Shown here: one piece after another, positions 9,855-21,545 of the stretch
Position numbering within the stretch: the stretch's first letter is position 1
Layout: each line of letters begins with the position of its first letter
Assembly (NCBI GenBank): GCA_036924285.1
Contig: JAYKYS010000002.1
Span: 4,464,001 to 4,528,000 of the forward strand
Length of the DNA stretch: 64,000 bases
DNA from: Asterella californica
Taxonomy: Eukaryota > Streptophyta > Marchantiopsida > Marchantiales > Aytoniaceae
Direction: 5' to 3'
Notes under the pieces: model-generated
What the model was told of the DNA's origin: nothing
The model's input: only the letters and a program-made list of their open reading frames with translations
The model's database searches: none
Made by a program: the position numbers and the translations under genes

Positions 9855-10289
9855 CTAATACAACGTCAATATTACAACCTGAAAACGTTCTACAATAAAA
9901 GGTACGACAAAAGGAAACGGTGAAGCTATCACTCGATTGTAATATTCTTGCCCGAAGTTTCTCACGATCCAAGCCCCATGATTGATCTTCGGTCTGCAAT
10001 GACACCGGACATCGACCCAAAGGTTGAAAGAAACGTTCGATGGATAGTTGAGATCCATTGTTCCTCACAACAAAATGTTCACCGTCATATCCCAAGTCTC
10101 TCCGTATGTTACGATCGGAAGGATCACCGGAAGCTGTAACTCCATCATCCTTCCCATGAATTCATCGCCAAAGTATGCAACTAACCACTGTCGAAAGTGA
10201 TCGCGGTGGATGCAATGAAGCTTGATGTGAAACGGATTCGAGAAAGGAAGATCCGGAGCCGGTAACACACCTCCGTCCATAACCACCAC
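9855..10289 (-). pseudogene. Unrecognised minus-strand coding remnant
   Basis: Two minus-strand stretches (10289-10065 and 10058-9855) lie in the same frame, separated by one stop. Together they give about 140 residues with protein-like composition, such as HRDHFRQWLVAYFGDEFMG and ASPFPFVVPFIVERF, rich in aromatic and hydrophobic residues. I recognise no family. It lies upstream of G2 and could be a host gene fragment or leader sequence of an element. No homologous copy occurs elsewhere in the window. Confidence 0.3.
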
Positions 10290-10856
10290 TCCTGCAGTTC
10301 CTCACTCCTCCATGCAGACCACCGAGAATCCTTACGAATCACCCGCTGAGGGAGAATGTCGTATGAACCTTCGACCCACCATTTTATACACAATTACGGC
10401 GACAAGGACCACTGAAGTGAACGCACACAGATCGATGACTTGGCACGTTCCTCTACCGTGCGATCACTTAAACAGATAATCACGAACGTGGCACTCATCA
10501 CACCGTTCGGCGAGTTACGTGATACGGTTCACGAAACACAGAAAAGAAACACAACATAGGTTACACAGGAATTTCACACAGGAACCGAACCACAACACGA
10601 CAACGTGATGGTGCTTCACATGAGCGGTTTTCTGATATTTTGAGTCCTTGAGCGTGCGCTTTTCAATCTGGAGGATCTGGAGTTGAAGATTTACTTGCAC
10701 GCCGTGTGTTTTATCTTGGCCGGATCGAAATCGTGGTGGTGTGTTTTCTTGCGATCCGTATTCTGTGTGTGATTTTTGCCCTCCTCTTCACGCTCGTATC
10801 ACAGCTAGAAGGTTCGGCCCTTCCCAAGAAACTCTCGTCTCGACAACGTTCTTCCT
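10290..10856. other. Non-coding stretch before element C1
   Basis: No supported gene. The part 10788-10842 (CTTCACGCTCGTATCACAG onward) is about 85% identical by eye to 57713-57777, just after the LTR at 56293. It may be a shared leader or element-end sequence. Confidence 0.4.
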
Positions 10857-11322
10857 GGAGATTGGTCCTTGAAGTCAGTGTAGTCGGAGCAAAGACAGAA
10901 GAAGAAAGAAGCATTCTTTACAGATCAATGATGAGAAGCCTAGCTGCGGGAAGTCTTTTGAAGACTTCAGTTACCTAGAAGCTGTCTCGGGAGTCTTCTT
11001 GGAGGTCACTTTCACCACAAAAGTCCTCAACCTTCTTCTGATCCATTCGTAGACTTCGCTTTTCACGTATCTTCTCATCTTCTGTTAGGAAGTAGGATGA
11101 ATTGCAAGATGGATTGTCTTCTTAGGAATCCATGCGATGCCTTGCTTAGTTAGGATTGGTTAGATATAGCTCGGAAGAAGTGATGTACTTAGGAAGCAAT
11201 GTTAGAATTCTGGAAGACAGAATAGATGTCTTCTGAGAGTGGAAGCTGGACTGTGAGGACCTAGTAAGAGTTGAGTCTTAGGCTCACAACAAGACTGTGG
11301 TATAGTGTAACAGAAACTCAAA
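10857..11322 (+). other. Leader of C1 ORF1
   Basis: Non-coding. From about 10930 it aligns with 17670-18077 of C2 (shared TCTTCTGTTAGGAAGTAGGATG and CCATGCGATGCCTTGCTTAG). The first 80 bases (GAGATTGGTCC, then CGGAGCAAAGACAGAAGAAG) also match 14269-14350 downstream in C1, so a segment occurs both before and after ORF1. Confidence 0.5.
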
Positions 11323-13583
11323 ATGTCGATGCATCCTCGAAGGTTGATGTTACCGCAAACAGAGTTGGCTGAGGTCAAACCTTTCATCAAGGAGTTGGAC
11401 CTCGACTTCTTCACATGGGCCTAGAACCTCGCGGACCAGGGTATTCTGGAAGAGATATGGGTAACGTTATCTCCTCACAACCGTGTACATGTCAAGACAA
11501 AGGTCGTCCGAGGAAGATCATCTTCATGGACGGTGGAGTGGTGGCGCAGAGCTTTCCACCGGCCAGAAGCAGAGAATTGCGGATACGAGCTAGAGAAGAA
11601 GATTCTGCCGATGATCTCAACCTAGAAGTACTACATGTCTCTTCCTGGAAAACAGACATGGGAGGAACGGATGGAAGATGGAAGCTTACCGGGAGCCGAA
11701 GAAGCATCTTCTGGGGAAGTTGTATCTTCATCTTTTCCCAAGGGAAAGGCTAAGAAGGTTAGATATCTTGGAGACCATGATGTAGAGTTTCTGAAAGCTG
11801 TTTGGGTAGGAGAGGTCGTCAACTGGGGTGCCTTCTTTCACGTCTATGTCCATGTCGAGTTGGTGTATTTGGGCACTCCAACAAGAGGGCATTTCATCCT
11901 CTTCTTCTACTATCTGTATGTGTCCAAGAGGGACCTGAAGGAGAACCAGTTGGTCAAGTATGGTCAGCGAGAGATGAAGGACGAGACCTCGGAGGAAGAA
12001 GATCGGACAACTACCATGTCTTCTCCTCCCACTCTAGTGTCTCAGGCGGGACCAGACACTCATCAGAAGATGATTACGGTGCAAGAAGATGACTCCAACA
12101 ACACGGAAGTCGCATCGCCACCTAGAAGGATGAGACATAGGAGTGTTCCTAGAAAGAGCACATCCTTCTCTATCATTCACTCCGGATTCGAGTCGTAAGA
12201 AGACATCCCTAGCACCAGGATCGTCAAGGAGATAGCTTCTAGGACCACAAGGAGTCTTCCGAAGACTCCAGAAGCCAAGACCTGGATCGATGTTCCAACT
12301 ATGACAGGAGGAAGCACAGAGAAGAGTATTGCTTCTGCGATGAGAAGACATCTTCCACCCCGGAAGATATTGAGAGTAACGTCTTCCCGAGCACAGAAGG
12401 AGAAGATCATTGTAGTGGAAGAGGTACAGAGATCACTAGAAGACACGGAAGTTGCCATGGATTGATTTGTGGACATGAATCTGTCTTTTACGAGAAGACG
12501 ACTGGAGGAGTTCAGCTCCTTCTTCCGCGAGGAGATCCAACCAGTGATGGAGTTGGTGGAGAGGCGAGCGGTGGCTCAAGAGAAGTCGTTGCATCCTGGA
12601 TTCGGTCTTCGGACCTTATTTCAGTAGGAGGAAGCCCAGAAGCAGAAGCTGGAAACTCTGGAAGCTAACCTCCGCACCACAGAGAAGATTGTCACGAAGT
12701 ATAAGGCGGAAGCTTCTGCTTCTGTCAAGGAGCTGGCACAGTTGCAGAAGAGCAACCAGGAGTTGCAGATGCGATTTCAGCAGCGAGAGCAGGAAGTTCT
12801 ATGAATCAGGAGTAAGTTAACTAATCTAGCAAAGGAGAAGACGACTTGGAGTGCACTGCGGGAAGCCAAGGTTGCAGAGGAGAAGAAGCAGCGAGAAGAA
12901 GCAGAAGCTCGAGCTAAGGAGATTATGGCACAGATGGGAGAAGTGCTTCAAAAGAAGTTCAACTTCACTGCGGGAAGGAAGCTTCTGACCCTAGCTCGTA
13001 CATGAGATGACGCTTCAACGGAGATGTTGGTGGACTGCAAGAAGAGCATGTTCCGCTACCTGGACCGACAGGTTGAGGTGTGAAGACTCTCTACGGTCTT
13101 CTCCTTGATTCTCCATCATGTAGTTACGTCTTGTGGTGCACCAAGATCAGTAATTGTGGAAGACCTCGACAAGGAGGAGTTTGACTTCGCTGTCCACTTG
13201 GTGGTGACAGCGTTGGAAGCCGAGAAGAAGAGCGAGAAAGTCCAGCAAGACAAGATGTCTTTTGGAAGACAGACAGAAGAGATGGCTTCGCAGATGTTCA
13301 GAGTGGAGGAAGTGACTACCTCTAACCCCCGTGAGATCACCCAACTCTTAGTGTCGAGAAGGTTGCACAGAAGAGTCAAGAAGCGCAAGTGGATTTGACT
13401 TCTCATGGGCCTCTTTTGGCTTCTGAAGCCATGGCAGAAGCGCACATGACAAGCATTGAGGAGGATGCCACCTCAGCCGCACCAGAGGTATCAGCAAGAC
13501 CACCCATGGTGCCAAAAGTTGAATTAGAGGATCAGGTAGATAAAGATCCCATAGAGATCACACCTGACGACCAGAATAGATAG
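11323..13583 (+). pseudogene. ORF1 of C1, gag-position protein with a long coiled coil
   Basis: From ATG 11323 one frame runs to 13398 with several stops, then shifts by one to end at 13581. The N-terminal part (to about residue 200) holds a hydrophobic core like C2: NWGAFFHVYVHVELVYLG and LFFYYLYVSKRDL. A basic, serine-rich linker follows. From about residue 390 there is a long charged alpha-helical stretch (EKSLHPGF, LETLEANLRTTEKI, KELAQLQKSNQELQ, EEKKQREEAEARAKE) typical of a coiled coil, then GRKLLTLAR and an acidic tail. Stops at 11422, 12625, 12802 and 13003 correspond to W, Q, R and W codons in C2. The layout recalls plant ORF1 proteins labelled putative gypsy-type transposon; that label is an inference. 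Confidence 0.65.
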
Positions 13584-14537
13584 TAGGATAGTTAGGTGTT
13601 ATTACTTGGCTAATTTTTAAGAAATCGAAGTCTACTATTTTAAGATGAACAACTCCCTCTTTGTTTTTAGGTGACTGTCCTGTGACAGGATAAGCAACGG
13701 TAGGAGTACAACGTACTTTTCAAACTGAGAGGAGGAACCGAAGCGTAGGAGGTGGTCGCCTTCTGACAGCGCCTCAATTTCCTCTGGGCTATGAGTTGCG
13801 ATTGGAAAGGATCTCTCTCTTGCGACTCAAGGCAATTGTATAAAACCGATGCCAATATAGAATTTTACGTGCGTACACATTGCACGCACAAAGTTGGGTT
13901 ACATAGGATAGATCTGCATCCTTGCTTCCAGCAGGAGATCGTAGGGATGTAGACTATAGTAGACAGCATAGACAAAGAACGCAATCATCATGCAGTCTTG
14001 CTTCTAAGTTGGTGTGTCGAGAAGTAGTGATAGAAAGTGGATGGAGTAAGCTTCCAAAAGCCAATGTAACTTCTTCTCGAGGATTGGATTTCATATTTGA
14101 TTGCAGAAGCTTTGTCTATGTCTTCTGGGAAGTGAGTTGAATCAAATCATACCCAATTGTGCATGGGAATCCTTCTTGTTGAGTGGCGGTGATTGTTTAA
14201 AGCTGTGCAGAGTCCAAGCTTGTCTCATCCAGTGGAGCACTTCGGATCCACGCACGGACTATCAATGAGAGATTGGTCCCTTGAGTCAAAGTAATCGGAG
14301 CAAAGACAGAAGAAGCCGGAAGCCTTCTTTCCACAGCAGAAGACATCATCCTCGATTGGAAGCCAGTGTAACTGTAAGCAGATCTTTGGTCTTCTTCCGC
14401 AATTTTCTACAAGCAAAGATGGCTTGTTAGTCAAGATCCGGACTAGAAGCGTATCGGAATCTTAATTTCTCTCTTTTCCTTTGATTCTTCTTGTTTGGAT
14501 TTTCTCTTCTTCCCTCTCTTCCTTCATCTTCCCATAG
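13584..14537 (+). other. Non-coding spacer between ORF1 and ORF2 of C1
   Basis: No credible gene in any frame. It aligns with 29137-30130 of C2 (shared GACAGCGCCTCA, CTCTCTCTTGCGACTCAAG, and CTTGTTAGT, ATCCGGACTAGAAGC). The similarity ends at about 14535, where RNase H sequence begins abruptly, so a deletion endpoint lies there. Confidence 0.6.
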
Positions 14538-15970
14538 CATGTCAATGCTGACTATCTATCCAGATTGGAGACAGAACGTCGAGAAGACAAAGTGGAAGAC
14601 GAGTTCTCTGGTGAGAAGCTGTTTCTAGTTTCTCTAGAGATACTACCATATGAGGGGGGACGTATCTCCTACTCCCCAGAAGACGAGACTAGGTCTTCTG
14701 ACCCGGTTTACGCGACTTCCATGGAGGAATAGATCTTCAAGGACTTGAGGAAGTTCTTGGAAGACCAACAGTACCCCGAGGGATTGGATGCCGAGCAGAA
14801 GGTTGTCTTCTTACACAAGGCAGGCCCCTACGTCATCTTCCATGGTATCATGTTTAGGAAGGGACATGACGAGAAGCTAAGGGGATGCCTTGAGCCTTCA
14901 GAGATTAATCCAGTGATCACGGGTCTTCACTACGAAGATGTTGGAGGTCACTATGGACTGAAGACAACGGTGAAGAAGATGTTGGACGTCGGCTACTGGT
15001 GGCCAACCATGTACAAAGACACATTTCAGATTAGAAGATGTGATGCGTGCTAGAGGGTGGGAAGACCGACAACTACTACTATGTGACCTCTTACTCCCAT
15101 TTTACCTCTCACTCATTTTGAAAAATGAAGAATCAATTTTGTTGGGACAATCATCCCGGTAGCTAGAAGAACACGAGCACGGTACATCTTGATAGCTACA
15201 GATTATGTCACAAAGATGATAGAGGACGAAGTCACAAGGAGAACGACGTTGCAGTGGTGGTCAGGTTTCTTTGACACAACATCATCATCCGATACGGATG
15301 CCCGCTGGAATTAGTGTCAGATAGAGGTATTCATTTTCTAAATGAGACTATTTCTCTCTTGACCCAGTACTTCAAGATCAAGCATCGGAAGACGACATTG
15401 TACAACCCGAAAGCTAACGGATTGACAGAGAAGTCGAATGGTCTTCTTTGTAATATTTTGAATAAGGTAAATGTTAACCACGCATATGATTGGAACACAA
15501 AGCTGCCATTTGTGTTGTGAGCTTTTAAGATTTCACCTAAGGTCACCATCCAGAAGACACCCTTCTACCTAACTTATGGGATGGCATCCGTTGTTCTCAT
15601 CGAGTTAGAGGTCCCTACTTACAGATTAGCTGTTACCGAACGTATGGAAGAAGAGAAAAGCGAGGAGCAACGTCTTCTGAACTTTGTGGAGTTCAAAGAA
15701 GACAGGAACGCAGCTCTGAAGAAGACTTACGAGGTACAAGCACAACGCAAGGTTAACTATGATGGCAAGCTGAAGATGACTGTCATGGATGGAGACTTGG
15801 TTCTTCTATACGACAACAGGCATCTGAAATTCTCTGGGAAGCTTCATCTTCGCTGGATGGGTCCTTATCGAGTCTTGGAGGTCTTCAACAATGGTTTCTT
15901 ACAGCTGGAAGAGCTAGATGGTACCTTGATGACCACTCGTGCTAACGGATGGCGTGTCAAGAAATATTGA
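14538..15970 (+). pseudogene. ORF2 remnant of C1: end of RNase H and integrase
   Basis: It opens with HVNADYLSRLE, the conserved end of gypsy RNase H, then a linker (EKLFLVSLEI) and integrase. The zinc module is HYEDVGGHYG with CDAC. The catalytic triad sits at IATDYVTK, VSDRGIHF and GLTEKSN. The C-terminal domain (GDLVLLYDNRHLKFSGK, LHLRWMGPYRVLEV) ends at TGA 15968. Stops fit lost codons: TAG 14730 (EEQIF), TAG 15052 (CDACQR), a TGA about 15085 (R or T), a TGA near 15123 (FEKW), TGA about 15518 (LWAF). The stretch 15124-15310 is also frameshifted. RT is absent. Confidence 0.88.
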
Positions 15971-16149
15971 GCGTAAACAAAAGCGCTGATGTTTAAAGGG
16001 ACGCAAACATTTGATAGTGGGCGTATGTGGAACTCATAATTTACAGGATTTATGATTTTTTTGAAATTTTTTATGTAACTGAAATAACCTTATTACTTAA
16101 GATTACATCTTGCTTAGAGAGAAGATGATCTTAAGGGTTTTTTGTAAGA

Positions 16150-16290
16150 AGAAGTCGACTTCTTCGGAAGACGGAAGACGGAGATCTTCCGGAAGACGTC
16201 TTCTCGATCATGTCTTCCATAAGATAGAAGACAGAAGATGGAAGACGAAAGACGAGTGTCTTCCAGAAGACAAAAGACAGAAGACGGTGA
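16150..16290. repeat. Dense cluster of GAAGAC/GTCTTC hexamers
   Basis: Counting both orientations there are ten copies in about 140 bp, several paired head to head, as in CTTCCGGAAGACGTCTTC. A given hexamer is expected about 0.07 times in this length on two strands. Short open frames here are by-products of the repeat. Confidence 0.85.
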
Positions 16291-16601
16291 TCGCGATTGC
16301 AGGGGGTACCAACCACGTGTCACATCATCCAAGAGTAGGTGAACTACCCAGTAGTAGGTAATTCAAGGTAACCAAAGGCATTAACCTAAATCGCAGAGAA
16401 GATACGGGACGAGGCACATTAGCATGAGATCAGTCGCCTGCTTCCCGCACTGAAGGACAACTACGCTTTGAGAAGTCGATTGCAATCGGGGTAAGGAATT
16501 GAGTCGTGGAAGCAAGGAAAGTGGAATTGAGAACTCATAGGATCGAATTGCGGCAAGAGAGAGAGCGAGGTTGATTCTGTTAAACTGGAGGCATAGTCGG
16601 A

Positions 16602-16620
16602 TTTAGGGTTTAGGGTTTAG
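16602..16620 (+). repeat. Short plant-type telomere-like repeat
   Basis: TTTAGGGTTTAGGGTTTAG is 2.7 copies of TTTAGGG, the common plant telomere unit. At this length it is more likely a promoter telo-box or chance interstitial repeat than a former chromosome end. Confidence 0.7.
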
Positions 16621-17640
16621 AAGAAAGCAATCCTAAAGAAATCCTTGGGATTTCAGGAAGCTGACATCGAGGGTTGATTAGAGAGGTTTCGAAGGAGGAG
16701 TAAGAATCGACTGTAGCAGCAGAGGAGCGCAGCTCAAGATTGACGACAGGAGCAGGTTCGTGAGATCACATTGGAGCTGGGATTGACGAGCGGAAGCACG
16801 CAGAAGACTGAGGCGCAACAGAAGCAGCTAGAAGCAATACTGAGGTTCTTCCCGTGTTCTTTCTCCTTCTCATCGCTTCTTGCCTCTAATTTGATGTCTC
16901 CCGCGCTTCCTGGCTCGTTTGCAAGCCCATCGATCAATTTTCTTATCCTGAACTTTCTTCTACAAAAATTGGGCACGGAAGCGCTGACCAATTTTCGATA
17001 GCCATCTTCCCGCTTCTCCCCAAGTTGGAATCAAGCTTCCCCATCTCCTATTCTTAAATTCGATCACCTGACTATCAATTTTCTTATCCTACCGCACCTC
17101 TGTTCCTGAATCCCTGGACAGAAGACGCTTCTAAAGATCTAACATCTTCGGAAGACGCTTCTGGATGTCTGAACGTCTTCGGAAGACGACTGTATTCAAT
17201 TCGTATCAAGATTGGATTGGATTGGGTTTTGTGTTGAGAGAGGCTTGGTAAGAATCCTGAGTGACTTGGTGAGTTGATTGTTGTTTCGAGAAGCTAGAAG
17301 TTAGGAACCAGGCCTGTGCCTCCCGATCTTCCGAGCTTCTCAAATCCACATCTTCCTAGAGAGACTAGAAGATTGGAAAGGCTGGCAGAATGCGCACGAA
17401 GACGTGAGGGTCCTTTACGGGTCTCTTCTGTCCGACCCATAGCAGTCTATTCCTTCTTCTTCTCGAACTTAGAAGAGAGTTGTGAGAAGCCTTGCTGGCA
17501 GAAACTGGAGAGAATGTTCGAGGGTCATGTCTTCCCGTCGTGCAGCAAGCTTCTTCTGAGCGTGTATGAGAGATGAGGAGTCGGAAGAACAGAGTATGAA
17601 CGTTCCGTGTTTGTTGTAAGGCTAGATTCTGTAGGAAGCA

Positions 17641-18077
17641 GAAGACAAGTGAGATCAGTGGTGGGAAACTTGGATGCGGGAAGTCTTCCGAGTACGCCAG
17701 TTAATCAAAGCTGTCTCGGGAGTCTTCCTGGAGGCCACTATCACCGCAGAAGTCCGCGACCATCTTCTGAATCTTTTTCGTACACTCTGCTTCTCACATA
17801 TCTTGTATCTTCTGTTAGGAAGTAGGATGAAATGCAAGGTGGATTGTCTTCTTGAGAATCCATGCGATGCCTTGCTTAGTTAGGATTGTTTAGATATAGC
17901 TCGGAAGACGAGAGCTACTTAGGAAGCACTGTTATAATCCCGGAAGACGTAATAGCTGTCTTCTGGAAGACTAGATTCGTCTTCTGAGAATGGAAGCTAA
18001 ACTATGAGGACTTGGGAAGGACTGAGCCTTCGGCTCATAGCAAGTACGTGTGGCTTAGTGTAACAGAGGCTCGAAGC
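17641..18077 (+). other. Leader of C2 ORF1
   Basis: Non-coding and collinear with 10930-11322 of C1, including TCTTCTGTTAGGAAGTAGGATG and the TAACAGA run before the ATG. It contains several GAAGAC motifs and no supported gene. Confidence 0.6.
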
Positions 18078-18827
18078 ATGTCGATGCATCCTCGAGGGTT
18101 GGTGTTGTCGGCAGCAGAGTTGGCAGAGGCGAAACCCTTCATTAAGGAGTTGAGTATCGACTTCTTCTTGTGGGATTGGAACCTCACGGACTATGTTCTT
18201 CTGGAGGAGGTTTGGACAGCACTGCCTTCTCGTAACCTTGTACCTGCGAAGGCAGGGGTCGCTCATGAAAGATCATCTTCCTAGACGATGGAGTGGTGGT
18301 GCATGGTCTTTCACAAGCCAAAATTCGAGAACCGAGGGTACGAGCTCGAGAAGAAGATCTTACATACGATCTCAGGGAAGTGGCATGTGTCTAGAAGCAC
18401 AACTTGCCTCTTCCTGGAAGATAGATAGGGAAGGAATGGGTGGAAGGTTAAAGCTTATCAAGAGCCGCGGAAGCGTCTTCTGGCAAAGCTGTTTCATCAT
18501 CTCTTTCCCAAAGAGAAAACGCAGAAGACGAGATACCTTAGAGATCATGACGTGGAGTTCCCTGGAAGCTTTCTGGGAGGGACTACTTGTTATTGGGGCA
18601 CCTTCTTCCACACTTACGTTCAAGTAGAGTTGGTGTACTTGGACATCCCAACAGGAGGACACCTCATCCCGTTCTTCTGTTATCTGTACGTGGCCAAGGG
18701 AGACTTGACAGAAGACCGTTGGCAAGGTATGGATCAACAGGATAGTGCGAGGTGAAGGAAGAGACTTCAGGAGAAGAAGACCAAGCAGCGGCCGTAACTC
18801 CCCCTCGCTCTTTAGTATCTCAGAGGA
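18078..18827 (+). pseudogene. 5' part of C2 ORF1, split by G3
   Basis: ATG 18078 starts the same protein as C1 (MSMHPRGLVL against MSMHPRRLML), including FFLWDWNLTDY where C1 has a stop in place of the second W. Frameshifts separate this from the later segment CYWGTFFHTYVQVELVYLD, which matches the C1 hydrophobic core. The coding sequence is cut at 18827 (..TAGTATCTCAG AGGA) by the G3 5' LTR and resumes at 27576. Confidence 0.75.
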
Positions 18828-20225
18828 TGTCGCGCTACTTGACGGCTACATGCTTGACTTCTACTCCGACGCTTGAGTTTAGTAGTTCTAGAAGTTAGCT
18901 CATATTACTTCTAGTCCTTTATACATATGTTTGACATTCTTTGCATACGGTGTTGACATTATTGTGTTATATATTTTGAGTCTTAGTAGGTTGATAGTAT
19001 GTTATCTATCTTGTTCAAGCACTCCTGCGCTTGTGCAAATGATATCATGCTTATCTATGTTGTGAAAGTACATAACTTAGGGTTTCCATGCTGATAAGGG
19101 TTTAAGCTCATGGGTTGTACTTACATGTCGCCCATGCATGCTTTCTAGATTGGTTAAGTTATCTTTTAGGGTTACGTGTTATTTTACATGCCTTCGCGTG
19201 AAGTTTAAGATTTACGCTGGCACTTTAGGGGGCCACCTAAAGTGAAGCCTTTGAGTGAAGTTGAGTTGCCACGTGGATTAGGGCACTATAGGACAACCAA
19301 GTGGAGCTATGAACTCCCATTGGTCTGTTTTTGTCTTTAGTTTAACTCTAAATTTAGAAACAGAGCTCTAAAGGAGAGTTCGAGCATTTGGTGAGGGAGA
19401 CTTCGAAATCTGAGTGCACATGAGGGTAGAGCTCGCATGCCAAGCACTTCCAGTGAAATTTTCGATCGATTTGAGGCAATAAAGACGAAGTTATGAGCAA
19501 TTGAAGTTCTGATTGTGCCAGAATTGAATCACTTTTGTTGGATTTAGGGTTTTCAGTGTCACTTGCAGCAGATTTGAGGAAATTGCTTCAAAACTTCGAG
19601 GTTGTGTTCTCTGCCAGCAGGGCTACGATTTCCCAAAAATTTTAGCATCGATTGAGTGACTGAGTAATTCAGGGCGGCCGCTGAAGCAGAGGGGGTCTGA
19701 AAAACTCTTAATCTAGAGCAGCGACTTCAGAGGAGGAGATCTGGAGTTCTGTGTACATTCAGGAGTCCTAAATTCACAGGGGTGTTCACCATCCTGTAGA
19801 CTCCAAATCCTGTAAGAATATTTGAAATTGATCGAGCCAATCTTCTGTTATAGGTCGAAATAGTCATCTAGGTACCAGAAATTGCCGTAGTTTTCTTGCC
19901 TAGAACTTTTCTGTCCATATCTCCGTGTCAGAATTTGATCTCAGACTGAAACTTCGTGTGTGAGTTCAGTAGTACCTCGTTTGCATGTAGGGGAAGTTTA
20001 GAAGACTAAACCTTCATAGTTTTCTTCTCCATGAGTGTCAAAGTTTGCCGCCGGATCCTATTACTGCCAGCTAGACCTGAATTTCACTTTCTGAGTATAT
20101 TACTAGATCTTACACATCTGTGTGAGTGTTTATAGCCCTATTGTGACCTGAAAGCCAACCTCTTGAGTAAACAACCACAGCCAGAAGCCCGGGGCTTTCC
20201 TAGGTAGACGGATCACACTCCGACA
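18828..20225 (+). repeat. 5' LTR of G3
   Basis: It starts TGTCGCGCTAC and ends CACACTCCGACA; the terminal five bases TGTCG/CGACA are inverted repeats. It contains ATTGGTCTGTTTTTG and CTAAATTTAGAAACAGAG boxes shared with the LTR at 56293. The promoter should lie here but I cannot single out a TATA box. Confidence 0.93.
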
Positions 20226-20301
20226 TACTCTCTTTTTGGTGAACTCGACATGAAACACCTAGGGTGGGAGTTTTCTTGAGAGTGTTACAGGATCAGATAT
20301 C
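20226..20301 (+). promoter_or_regulatory. Primer-binding region and Gag leader of G3
   Basis: The 76 bases between the LTR end and the Gag ATG include TGGTGAACTCGACATG at 20238, the only TGG-starting candidate for pairing with a tRNA 3' end. It does not match the initiator-Met form seen in the copia copy at 58988, and I cannot name the tRNA. Confidence 0.4.
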
Positions 20302-21545
20302 ATGGCCAACCAAGGATCATCAAGTGGAGGTGCTACTGCTGCTCAGCAACCTGTTCAGCTTGATGCTGCTACGATGAAGATGTTCCAAGCTTTTTTCATA
20401 TTTATGCAGTAGTAGCAGAGCACAAAGAGGAAGGAGGTATTAGCAACCAAGGCGTTGCAATCTGTGGTGCATCAGATGGACCAGTTCAAGGGGACAGATA
20501 TTTCCAAGTACGTGCAATACTATGCTAGGGAGATGGAGGTGAACAAGGTACCTGAGAAGGAGATGGTGGAAAACTTTGAACTTGCTGTTGTCCTTGAGAT
20601 TCGTGGGCGCGTGAAAGAGCTCAAGCGGCATCAAAGACAGAGTTGGGAAAGCTTTATGCGAGCTTTGAAGGAGGAGTACTACACTGAAGATTCAGAGAGG
20701 GTGACCAAGAGAACGTTCTTGGAGTGGGTGGTGAAGCCTAACAAAGGTTTGTCTGTAAATGAGTTGTTAAGGGAGTTTGATCGTCAGTATGCTCAGCTTT
20801 CTAGGACAGAAAAGCTTACACTAGAGGTGGAGAAGACAGAGCTTTTCTTACAAGCAGCGGACGTGATTATTCAGGAGAAGCTTGAGTTGTTGTTGGAAGA
20901 CAAGAGTGAGGAGAGAGGATTGAAGACTGATTGGAAGGAGGTTGAAGAGGCTGTCTCTTTGCTGACCAAGAGACAGAGAAGAAGGGACAAGGTGGTGGTA
21001 AGTGAAGCAGCACCTCTGATAATTCCTGTCAAGCAGTTGCCTACTAAGCCCGCTTTGGTAATTGCTAGAGAAGAAGACTCACCGCTTGATGAGTGATTAA
21101 AGGTATGAAGGAGCTTAAGCTTAAGCTCACTAGGTTAGAAGAGAAGGAGCAGAATGTACAGCCTGTTATGCAGAGACCTCAGATGAGAGAAGGCTTTGTT
21201 CATCGTTGTATATGATGCGATAGCCTAGATCATGTAAGAAGAGATTGTGGAGAGTTTTCAGATGCATTGAGGAAGGATCTTATCTTCTTCAAAGATGGTA
21301 AGATCTATTTGAGAGAGACTGTGATGATGCTGGGAACCAACTTTGGCAAGGGTGGTATGAAGAGACTTGTGAATGAGATATCAACATCACATGTTGTTTC
21401 TCTTGTGAATGCTGCTACGTGTGGAGTGAAAGTGGAAATGGAGAGAGAGAAAGGGACTACTGGGTTGTGGTCTGATGTAGTGCGGTCCATAGCTAGAACA
21501 GAGTTAGACAAGGATGTGCTACGGAGGGTTGACAACTCAATTTGA
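20302..21545 (+). pseudogene. Gag capsid and zinc-knuckle region (G3)
   Basis: ATG 20302 (MANQGSSSGG) is the only good start after the LTR. The frame meets TAG TAG at 20410-20415, where G2 has a glutamine run, then stays open to 21096. One missing base near 21092 shifts the frame (G2 DELVKGM). The zinc knuckle at 21207-21248 is C-I-stop-C then DHVRRDC; the stop (TGA 21213) replaces the W of IWC in G2. Another TGA at 21543 stands where G2 has R. Gag would form the particle and bind element RNA. Four stops and a frameshift make it a pseudogene. Confidence 0.87.

Larger units (their letters stand above)
10857..17640 (+). mobile_element. Gypsy-like element C1 with coiled-coil ORF1 and internally deleted ORF2
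   Basis: The order is leader, long ORF1 (11323-13583), about 0.95 kb without coding sequence, an ORF2 remnant that begins at the end of RNase H and runs through integrase (14538-15970), then a 1.7-kb non-coding region that may be its 3' LTR. The paralogous copy C2 starts directly after. Protease, RT and most of RNase H are missing, so C1 is a non-autonomous deletion form. The hexamer GAAGAC and its complement GTCTTC are extremely frequent throughout C1 and C2 and rare in the neighbouring elements. Element ends and target duplications could not be fixed. Confidence 0.7.
15971..17640 (+). repeat. Probable LTR and leader region between C1 and C2
   Basis: About 1.67 kb without a credible gene lies between the integrase stop of C1 and the C2 leader. 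A purine run (TTTAAAGGGACG, about 15998) may be the polypurine tract. The region contains the densest cluster of GAAGAC motifs, a telomere-type run, and two copies of TCTTCGGAAGACG near 17144-17192. I cannot fix TG/CA ends, so the LTR call is positional only. Confidence 0.45.

Noticed and set aside
16110..16361. Arg/Ser-rich open frames on both strands
   Set aside because: They are produced by the GAAGAC-rich repeat; open on three frames at once with no conservation.
16602..16620. TTTAGGG run as a former telomere or fusion point
   Set aside because: Fewer than three units and no degenerate array around it; more likely a promoter telo-box or chance.
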